This document shows positions 1 through 5,197 of a stretch of DNA of 8,422 nucleotides, piece after piece. The DNA is from an uncultured Anaerolineae bacterium (GTDB lineage: Bacteria; Chloroflexota; Anaerolineae; Anaerolineales; UBA11858), in the NCBI GenBank assembly GCA_937893815.1, contig CALCSH010000515.1, positions 1 to 8,422 on the forward strand, given 5' to 3'. Position 1 is the first letter of the stretch. Each line of letters begins with the position of its first letter. The translations under genes and the position numbers were made by a program. The notes under the pieces were generated by a model, which had not been told where the DNA came from, ran no database searches, and saw only the letters and a program-made list of their open reading frames with translations.

Positions 1-23
1 CCGCCACACCCCCAAATCTGGGC

Positions 24-105
24 TTTACCTTGCGAAATCTCAGAGACCCAAAATTCTTATGTTTTCATCGAGAAAACTCCGTGAACTTCGCGTCTCCGTG
101 GTAAA
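24..105. repeat. Degenerate intergenic palindromic repeat (copy 1)
   Basis: An imperfect dyad runs from TTTACC (24-29) to GGTAAA (100-105). Behind these ends both arms carry CGCGAAG/GCGAAAT-like and CAGAG/ACGGAG-like units, so the left arm reads like a shortened copy of the reverse complement of the right arm. The right arm (GTCTCCGTGGTAAA) resembles the right arm of the repeat at 8245-8325 (TACTCAGCGGTAAA). No ORF of note lies in 1-179; this repeat is the only structure I see there. The outer boundaries are approximate. Confidence 0.5.
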
Positions 106-269
106 AAAAGATTCTCCCGTTTTCACGTCAGGAACGGTTGAGCCAAAATTAGGAAACAGGAATACAGGAAGAAAAATTCATGGTTTCTTGGTTTCCTCAT
201 AAAAATTCAGGTCAGGTTTCTCTTTCACAATACAAAAATTCCAGTTTTTTGAAATTATTGAGGTATTTT

Positions 270-1253
270 ATGTCATCAATTCGCATTCGCGAGCGCAGTT
301 GGCGCTTTTACCGCAATTGGCTGATCCATTTTGTCATGTGGGGCACGCTGTTTCTGATTGCCCTGGCTGGTGCGCGGCGTCCGTGGCCGTGGCCCGTTTA
401 CCTGCTGCTGGCATATCCGCTCTACGTGATCGCGTCGGGCATCTATTACGCCTACAAAATTACACATCCTGGTGGACGTTTCGCCATGCGCAAAATTACG
501 CCAGCCGATGCCGGTATGGAATTCGAGACCGTCGAATTCGCCAGCCACGACCAGATCACATTATTCGGCTGGTATGTCCCCGGCAGCAACCGCGGCACCA
601 TTATTCTGTTGCACGGTCACGGTGGCAAAGGCATCTCGATGATCTATCATGCCTCGGCACTGGTAGCCAAAGGCTACGGCGTATTGATGTACGATCAACG
701 CGCCCACGGAAGTTCCGATGGTGATGTATGTACCGCGGGATGGCTGGAAGCAGATGATGTACTCGCCGCGCGGGAATATTTACAAGGACGTTCCGACGTG
801 GACCCGGAGAGGATCGGTGTTTTGGGCATTTCTCTTGGCGGGAAGGCGGCGCTACTGGCCGCAGCGCGCGAAGAAAGGCTGCGGGCGGTGGTTGCCGAAG
901 ACCCTGGCCCAATGATTCTCGCCGACCATGGCGGCAGACCCACCGCCCTTCGCCGCTGGCTCAACTACCCGGTGAATATTTTTTACTACAAGCTAATCCA
1001 ATTAATGAATGGTACGCACCCCATCCAAGGGATTCTAGAAACCGTGTCCAAAATCGCTCCGCGCCCGATGCTACTCATTAGCGCCGGGAAAGGCAAAGAG
1101 CCGAATTTCGTCAATACCCTCTATGATGCCGCAGGGCATCCGAAAGAAATTTGGCATGTGCCCGAAGCCAAACACGCCGGGGTTTATTTTGTCGACCCGA
1201 AAGCCTATCAACAGAAGATTGTCGAGTTTTTTGACCAGGCATTCATCCATTAA
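270..1253 (+). CDS. Membrane-anchored alpha/beta hydrolase
   Basis: Predicted serine hydrolase of the alpha/beta fold (327 aa from the start chosen here); substrate unknown. Numbered from the longer possible start at 180, two hydrophobic helices lie at about 47-64 and 72-92, which should anchor the protein with the catalytic domain after residue 100. Visible motifs are the oxyanion-loop HGHGG (145-149), the nucleophile elbow GISLGG with Ser218, and a C-terminal KHAG with His332. The usual acid Asp after the late beta strand is not obvious; SAGKGKEP offers Glu307 instead. I prefer ATG 270 because GAGG (260-263) sits 6 nt upstream and 180-269 is AT-rich and protein-poor, unlike the gene body. 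ATG 180 also has AGGAAG 8 nt upstream, so it remains possible. It probably shares a transcript with the MFS gene 30 nt downstream. Fold is certain; specificity cannot be read from sequence. Confidence 0.85.
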   Translation: MSSIRIRERSWRFYRNWLIHFVMWGTLFLIALAGARRPWPWPVYLLLAYPLYVIASGIYYAYKITHPGGRFAMRKITPADAGMEFETVEFASHDQITLFGWYVPGSNRGTIILLHGHGGKGISMIYHASALVAKGYGVLMYDQRAHGSSDGDVCTAGWLEADDVLAAREYLQGRSDVDPERIGVLGISLGGKAALLAAAREERLRAVVAEDPGPMILADHGGRPTALRRWLNYPVNIFYYKLIQLMNGTHPIQGILETVSKIAPRPMLLISAGKGKEPNFVNTLYDAAGHPKEIWHVPEAKHAGVYFVDPKAYQQKIVEFFDQAFIH

Positions 1254-1283
1254 CGGCTACCCTCACAACGGAGAAAAAATCGC

Positions 1284-2525
1284 TTGGAATCAACACCACA
1301 ACACCCAAAAAACTGGAAAAACCCTTTCTTCACCATTTGGACGGGTCAAGCCTTCTCGCTGCTGGGCAGCCAAATCGTACAATTCGCCATCATCTGGTAT
1401 CTCACCGAAAAGACAGGTTCCGCCACGGTACTGGCAACCACATCCATGATCGCCTTGCTACCAGGGGTATTTCTCTCCCCCTTCATTGGCCCACTGATCG
1501 ATCGCTGGAACCGGCGGCGGATTATGATCCTGGCCGATAGCTTTATCGCTTTGGCAACCCTGGTGCTGGCGGCGCTGTTTGCCCTCGGACTGGTGGATCT
1601 TTGGCATATCTATGCGATTCTCTTCATTCGTTCCATCGGGGAAAACTTCCACCGCCCATCGATGACCGCATCCACCTCGCTGATGGTGCCCAAGGAACAT
1701 CTCACCCGCATCCAGGGTGTCAACCAGACTCTCAACGGCGGGCTGAATATCGTCGCCGCACCGCTGGGGGCGCTGCTGCTTGAAATACTGCCGATGGGTG
1801 GCATTGTCTCGATAGATGTATTCACGGCCCTAATTGCGGTCGTGCCGCTGTTGTTTATTGCCATTCCGCAGCCCCAAAAAGAACTCGCCGAAAGCGGTGA
1901 TGGCCCAACCTTCTTTCAGGATTTACGCGCCGGATTCCGCTATGTTCTCTCCTGGCCGGGATTGCTGTGGATACTGATTATGGCGGCGATGATCAATTTC
2001 TTCCTCTCGCCAGCCATGTCGTTGCTGCCTCTGTTGGTCAAGGAACACTTCGGTGGCGGGGCGCTCCAACTCGGCTGGATCAACTCGCTGTTCGGCGTGG
2101 GCGTGATCGTCGGCGGCCTGATTTTGGGAATTTGGGGCGGCTTCAAACGCCACATTATCACCGCCATGCTGGGAGTCATCGGCATCGGCCTGGGGACATT
2201 TATTCTAGGGATTCTTCCCGCTAACGCCTTCACACTGGCGATGCTCGCATTTGCCATCACCGGTATAAGTATGCCGATTGCCAATGGCTCGTTGGGCGGC
2301 ATTCTGCAGGCCGCAGTCGAACCCAAAATGCAAGGCCGCGTCTTCTCGCTTACCGGCAGCCTGGCCACCGCCATGATGCCCATCGGCCTGATGCTCGCCG
2401 GGCCACTCTCTGACGCATTTGGTATTCAACTCTGGTTTATGCTCGGCGGCCTGCTGACGGTCATCATGGGGCTGGTGGGATTTACCATCCCTGCGGTGAT
2501 GAATATTGAAGAACGCCAAAATTGA
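1284..2525 (+). CDS. MFS exporter, DHA3/MFS_3 (EntS/MefA-like) type
   Basis: A 413-aa major facilitator with about 12 hydrophobic helices, expected to be a proton-driven drug, siderophore or metabolite exporter in the cytoplasmic membrane. After a 16-residue polar N-terminus, helix 1 begins near TIWTGQAFSLLGSQ. The motif-A-like loop GPLIDRWNRRRIMILAD lies at 69-85 between helices 2 and 3. A polar central loop (about 194-212) separates the two halves, and GRVFSLTGS (351-359) is a conserved stretch of the C-terminal half in this family. The start is TTG at 1284, with GGAG (1270-1273) 10 nt upstream; the next in-frame ATG (residue 55) would delete helix 1, so TTG is strongly favoured. It follows the hydrolase by 30 nt with no promoter visible between them, suggesting cotranscription. 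Length and helix count are normal. The substrate cannot be inferred. Confidence 0.9.
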   Translation: MESTPQHPKNWKNPFFTIWTGQAFSLLGSQIVQFAIIWYLTEKTGSATVLATTSMIALLPGVFLSPFIGPLIDRWNRRRIMILADSFIALATLVLAALFALGLVDLWHIYAILFIRSIGENFHRPSMTASTSLMVPKEHLTRIQGVNQTLNGGLNIVAAPLGALLLEILPMGGIVSIDVFTALIAVVPLLFIAIPQPQKELAESGDGPTFFQDLRAGFRYVLSWPGLLWILIMAAMINFFLSPAMSLLPLLVKEHFGGGALQLGWINSLFGVGVIVGGLILGIWGGFKRHIITAMLGVIGIGLGTFILGILPANAFTLAMLAFAITGISMPIANGSLGGILQAAVEPKMQGRVFSLTGSLATAMMPIGLMLAGPLSDAFGIQLWFMLGGLLTVIMGLVGFTIPAVMNIEERQN

Positions 2526-2551
2526 CAGAAATCCCACCTTCTTGGTATACT
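2522..2551 (+). promoter_or_regulatory. Sigma70-type promoter of the methionine synthase/MTHFR fusion gene
   Basis: A perfect -35 TTGACA (2522-2527) is followed by an 18-bp spacer and a -10 TATACT (2546-2551). Transcription would begin near 2558, leaving a leader of about 46 nt before ATG 2604. The -35 box contains the TGA stop of the MFS gene (2523-2525). The leader is too short for a SAM riboswitch of the S-box kind that controls Bacillus yitJ, and none is visible. Confidence 0.75.
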
Positions 2552-2593
2552 TTCATCTCGTTCCCACCCAAAATCACAAACCAAGATCGTTAT

Positions 2594-2597
2594 GGAG
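2594..2597 (+). promoter_or_regulatory. Ribosome binding site that decides the fusion-gene start
   Basis: GGAG at 2594-2597 lies 6 nt before ATG 2604. An earlier in-frame ATG at 2592 overlaps this site and has no purine-rich sequence upstream of its own, so 2604 is the likely start (protein beginning MSKSAFLTLL). Confidence 0.65.
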
Positions 2598-2603
2598 CAT
2601 GCC

Positions 2604-4454
2604 ATGTCCAAATCAGCATTTCTCACATTGCTTGACTCGCCTCACCCGATACTGGCGGATGGTGCGATGGGCACCATGCTCCACCGGCAAGGGGTGAATT
2701 TTGATCACTGTTTCGACAACCTCAACCTGACACATCCCGCCACGGTCGGCGCCATTCACCATGCCTATATCGAGGCTGGAGCACAAGTGCTTTACAGCAA
2801 TACCTTTGGCGCCAATCGCTACAAACTCAGTGAGCACGGTTTGGAAGATCAGTTGGAAGCGATCAACCGCGCCGGAGTGGAGTTGGCACGCAAAGTTGTG
2901 GATGCATCCTTCAAGGATGTGCTCGTGGGCGGCGATATTGGCCCGTTGGGGGTGAGGCTTGCCCCGTATGGACGCGTACTCCCGGAGCAGGCGCGCCAAG
3001 CTTTCGCCGAACAGATAGAGATTTTATGCGCTGCCGGGGCAGATTTTTTGGTGATCGAAACCTTCAGCGATCTCTACGAAATCCGGGAGGCGGTGGCGGC
3101 GGCGCGTGAAGTGTGCTCGCTACCTATTGTTGCCTCAGTCACGTTTACGCGCGACGATCGCACGCTTTTGGGCGACACGCCCGCCAAAGTTGCCCGTGTG
3201 CTGCACGAAACCGGCGCCGATGTCATTGGGGCGAATTGTTCAGGCGGCCCCGCCCAATTACGGCGAATCCTCGAACCCATGCAGCAAGCTGTACCGGAGG
3301 CGCGCTTCGCTATCAAACCGAATGCCGGATGGCCCGAAACAGTTGGCGGGCGAGTGATGTATTCCGCCAGCCCCGAGTATTTTGGTGATTATGCTGAAAC
3401 CTTTGCCGAGTTGGGTGTCAAATTGGTGGGAGGCTGCTGCGGCACGACCCCCGATCATATTCGCGTGATGCGCAGTCGTTTGGATGCGCTGCCCCCAGAA
3501 CTGCATATACAGGTGATCACCACTTCCGAAAGACATACCAAAGAAGAACATGCACCGCAAGAACTGACCCAGCTTGCACAGAAATTCAGAGAGAAGCAAT
3601 TCCCCATCGCCGTCGAGATGGACCCGCCGCGTGGCCTCTCGGCCCACAAAATTCTGGCCGGTGCCAGCCTTCTGGCGGAAGCCGGAGCCGCGGTGATCAA
3701 CGTGGCCGACAGCCCGATGGCGCGCATGAGAATGAGTCCCTGGGCGGTGTGTGATCTCATTCAGCGCAATGTGGGCATCGAAACCACGCTGCACTTCCCT
3801 ACCCGCGGGCGCAATTTACTACGCGTGCAGGGCGATTTATTGGCAGCGCATGCTCTGAATATTCGCAATGTGTTTGTGGTCATGGGGGATCCAACTTCGA
3901 TCGGCGATTACCCCGAAGCGATGGATGATTATGATCTGGTTCCCTCGGGCCTGATTCGACTCATTCAGCAGGGCTTCAACTCCGGCATGGATCACGCCGG
4001 GGCTGATATCGGGCAGCCAACTTCCTTTTTCGTGGGCTGCGCGCTAAATTTACTGCCGCCCGACCCCGAACGCGAACTCAAAGTTCTGCGCCGAAAAATC
4101 GAAAATGGCGCCAATTTTGCCCTCACCCAGCCAATCTATCAACCAGAAAAGGCCTTCGAATTCATAAAGCTCTACGAAGAACGTTTTGGCCCCCTGGAGA
4201 TTCCAGTTTTGGTGGGTGTGTTACCGTTATTCAGTCCGCGTCACGCCGCCTTTTTGCACAATGAGGTGCCGGGCATTATCATCCCATCGGAAACAATGAC
4301 GCGCATCGAAAACGCCGGAGAGCAAGCTCCCGCGGTGGGCGTGCAGATTACGATTGAATTGATCCAACAGATGAAACCCTGGGCCAATGGCGTTTATATG
4401 ATGCCCCCCTTCAATCGATACGACCTGGCAGCAGAGATTATCGAGGCGCTCTAG
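2604..4454 (+). CDS. Bifunctional homocysteine S-methyltransferase / 5,10-methylenetetrahydrofolate reductase (YitJ-type)
   Basis: 616 aa from ATG 2604 (residues below counted from ATG 2592). Residues about 18-300 form the Zn-dependent homocysteine methyltransferase barrel: ADGAMGTML (22-30), GANCSGGP with Cys216, and GGCCGTTP with Cys282/Cys283, the three zinc-thiolate ligands. Residues about 335-618 form the FAD-dependent MTHFR barrel, which reduces methylene-THF to methyl-THF: FPIAVEMDPPRG with Glu342, VVMGDP with Asp433 and LTQPIY with Gln513, matching the catalytic Glu, Asp and Gln of E. coli MetF. The protein therefore makes methyl-THF and presents homocysteine in one cytosolic polypeptide, as in Bacillus YitJ. 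It has no pterin-binding, cobalamin-binding or reactivation domain as in MetH, so how the methyl group reaches homocysteine is not evident. Both halves look intact and of usual length. It has its own promoter and ends 23 nt before the convergent small gene. Confidence 0.93.
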   Translation: MSKSAFLTLLDSPHPILADGAMGTMLHRQGVNFDHCFDNLNLTHPATVGAIHHAYIEAGAQVLYSNTFGANRYKLSEHGLEDQLEAINRAGVELARKVVDASFKDVLVGGDIGPLGVRLAPYGRVLPEQARQAFAEQIEILCAAGADFLVIETFSDLYEIREAVAAAREVCSLPIVASVTFTRDDRTLLGDTPAKVARVLHETGADVIGANCSGGPAQLRRILEPMQQAVPEARFAIKPNAGWPETVGGRVMYSASPEYFGDYAETFAELGVKLVGGCCGTTPDHIRVMRSRLDALPPELHIQVITTSERHTKEEHAPQELTQLAQKFREKQFPIAVEMDPPRGLSAHKILAGASLLAEAGAAVINVADSPMARMRMSPWAVCDLIQRNVGIETTLHFPTRGRNLLRVQGDLLAAHALNIRNVFVVMGDPTSIGDYPEAMDDYDLVPSGLIRLIQQGFNSGMDHAGADIGQPTSFFVGCALNLLPPDPERELKVLRRKIENGANFALTQPIYQPEKAFEFIKLYEERFGPLEIPVLVGVLPLFSPRHAAFLHNEVPGIIIPSETMTRIENAGEQAPAVGVQITIELIQQMKPWANGVYMMPPFNRYDLAAEIIEAL

Positions 4455-4457
4455 AAA

Positions 4458-4468
4458 AGCCGGGGGCT
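4458..4468 (-). terminator. Weak hairpin between convergent genes
   Basis: Read on the minus strand, AGCC-CCC-GGCT (4-bp stem, 3-nt loop) is followed by TTTTCT. It lies between the stop of the fusion gene (4454) and the stop of the minus-strand gene (4478). The stem is short, so the call as a terminator is tentative. Confidence 0.25.
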
Positions 4469-4477
4469 GATGATTTC

Positions 4478-4777
4478 TTATTTTGAAACCGTCAGCAGTG
4501 CGTAGGTGCCAAAACCCTCCAGCAGCATCCCAACGACAATCAAGAATATGCCAACCCGGACAGGCGTCCAATCCATCGCGAGCAGGTCGAGGGTAAAATC
4601 CATGATGCGGTTGGCGAAATCCACCCACATGGAGGGGGAAACCCCCATATCGTCACCCTGTGGCATATTGCTGATGGGCGTCGGCAGCGCGGCAAAAACC
4701 GATACCAGCAGCCCGCTCAGCAGAAATAAAAGCCCCGAGACTACCAAAATCCAGCCTAAAGTATTTCGTGTTTGCAT
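4478..4777 (-). CDS. Small two-helix membrane protein, function unknown
   Basis: A 99-aa protein I do not recognise. Hydrophobic helix 1 spans about residues 8-30 (LGWILVVSGLLFLLSGLLVS), and helix 2 about 74-94 (RVGIFLIVVGMLLEGFG). Between them lies a polar stretch with PTPISNMPQGDDMG (32-45), then a likely amphipathic segment (about 50-70) with Asp/Met/Trp residues. There is no cleavable signal, Cys or recognisable catalytic motif. The ATG at 4777 is supported by the very clear promoter just upstream (4785-4814), but only 7 nt separate the -10 box from the ATG, so there is no room for a Shine-Dalgarno site and the mRNA is probably leaderless. No later in-frame start would keep helix 1. It is monocistronic, convergent with the fusion gene and divergent from glmS. 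The membrane-pattern protein plus the promoter make it a real gene. Confidence 0.8.
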   Translation of the reverse strand: MQTRNTLGWILVVSGLLFLLSGLLVSVFAALPTPISNMPQGDDMGVSPSMWVDFANRIMDFTLDLLAMDWTPVRVGIFLIVVGMLLEGFGTYALLTVSK

Positions 4778-4784
4778 ACTCTAA

Positions 4785-4814
4785 TTTATATCGTGTCCCT
4801 GGATCATTTGTCAA
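4785..4814 (-). promoter_or_regulatory. Sigma70-type promoter of the small membrane protein
   Basis: On the minus strand, a perfect -35 TTGACA (4814-4809) is followed by an 18-bp spacer and a -10 TATAAA (4790-4785). Seven bases separate the -10 from the ATG at 4777, placing the expected transcription start at or within a base or so of the initiation codon. The spacer length equals that of the promoter at 2522-2551. Confidence 0.78.
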
Positions 4815-4843
4815 CCGTTGAAGCGGGGCATGTTTTTATAAAA

Positions 4844-5094
4844 TCAATCGTGGGGGGGCTGGATGAAAAATTCCCAGACCGTATCGGTGGCGTTAATACC
4901 CTCTACACCTACTATACCGGGCCAGTGGTGCCCGCCGCCTTCAAGCGTGTCAAGGCGAACGGAACTCCCATTTTCGCACGACTCCCAACGCTGAGCGCGG
5001 GTATTGCCCTCGTGGAAGAATTCCACGGCCTGGGGTTGGCAGCCATTACGAGCGGCCCAAGCGGCAGCCCAGGCGGGGATGGAAAATCCTACAA
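4844..5094 (-). pseudogene. C-terminal remnant of an LpqC/PHB-depolymerase-like esterase
   Basis: The minus strand keeps an open frame ending in TGA (4846-4844) whose translation looks like the last quarter of an LpqC/poly(3-hydroxybutyrate) depolymerase-type esterase (alpha/beta hydrolase). Family-like features, in order, are WAAAWAARNGC, a second Cys in RWESCENGS, the catalytic-His motif EGGGHHWPG, and a closing INATDTVWEFF. The GxSxG nucleophile, the acid residue and all upstream strands are missing. Homology seems to stop near 5094, where the intergenic repeat (5097-5141) begins; upstream of that lies glmS on the other strand. An in-frame ATG inside the repeat (5111-5113) would give 89 aa, but it joins repeat-derived codons to the fragment and has no ribosome site I can see. 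I infer a gene truncated by deletion or rearrangement. That the frame is still open suggests the event is recent, or simply that the piece is short. Confidence 0.6.
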
Positions 5095-5096
5095 AT

Positions 5097-5141
5097 AAAC
5101 GCTGATTTTCCAATCCTTTAATCTGCGTTCATCGGTGGTTT
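5097..5141. repeat. Intergenic palindromic repeat (copy 2, different subtype)
   Basis: AAACGCTGAT (5097-5106) and ATCGGTGGTTT (5131-5141) form an imperfect dyad flanking AATCTGCGTTCATC-like sequence. The architecture (A/T-rich outer ends, TGCG/CGCTGA units facing each other) resembles the repeats at both ends of the window, but the units differ (ATCTGCG rather than CTCTGCG). It abuts the truncated end of the esterase remnant and reaches into the position where the glmS -35 would lie. Confidence 0.45.
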
Positions 5142-5157
5142 CGTCTCCGGAGTAAAA

Positions 5158-5166
5158 TGGTAGAAT
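5158..5166 (+). promoter_or_regulatory. Possible extended -10 promoter of glmS
   Basis: TGGTAGAAT fits an extended -10 (TGn followed by TAGAAT), 31 nt before the glmS ATG. The -35 position (about 5138-5143) has only a poor match, as is allowed for extended -10 promoters. The short leader leaves no room for a glmS ribozyme. Confidence 0.35.
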
Positions 5167-5197
5167 CGAGCACAAATTGATTCTCAGGAGATAGCCT

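Noticed and set aside
2552..2603. SAM riboswitch or other leader regulator before the methionine gene
   Set aside because: Only about 46 nt of leader is available and no S-box-like helices are visible.
3258..3794. 178-codon minus-strand open frame inside the fusion gene
   Set aside because: Antisense to well-conserved homocysteine methyltransferase and MTHFR motifs; no support of its own.
4772..5098. Plus-strand 108-codon open frame across the intergenic region before glmS
   Set aside because: It overlaps the minus-strand promoter and the start of the small gene and runs antisense to the esterase remnant; its translation has no domain-like pattern and there is no ribosome site.
5101..5197. 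glmS ribozyme upstream of glmS
   Set aside because: The space is mostly repeat, promoter and ribosome site; no ribozyme core could be recognised.
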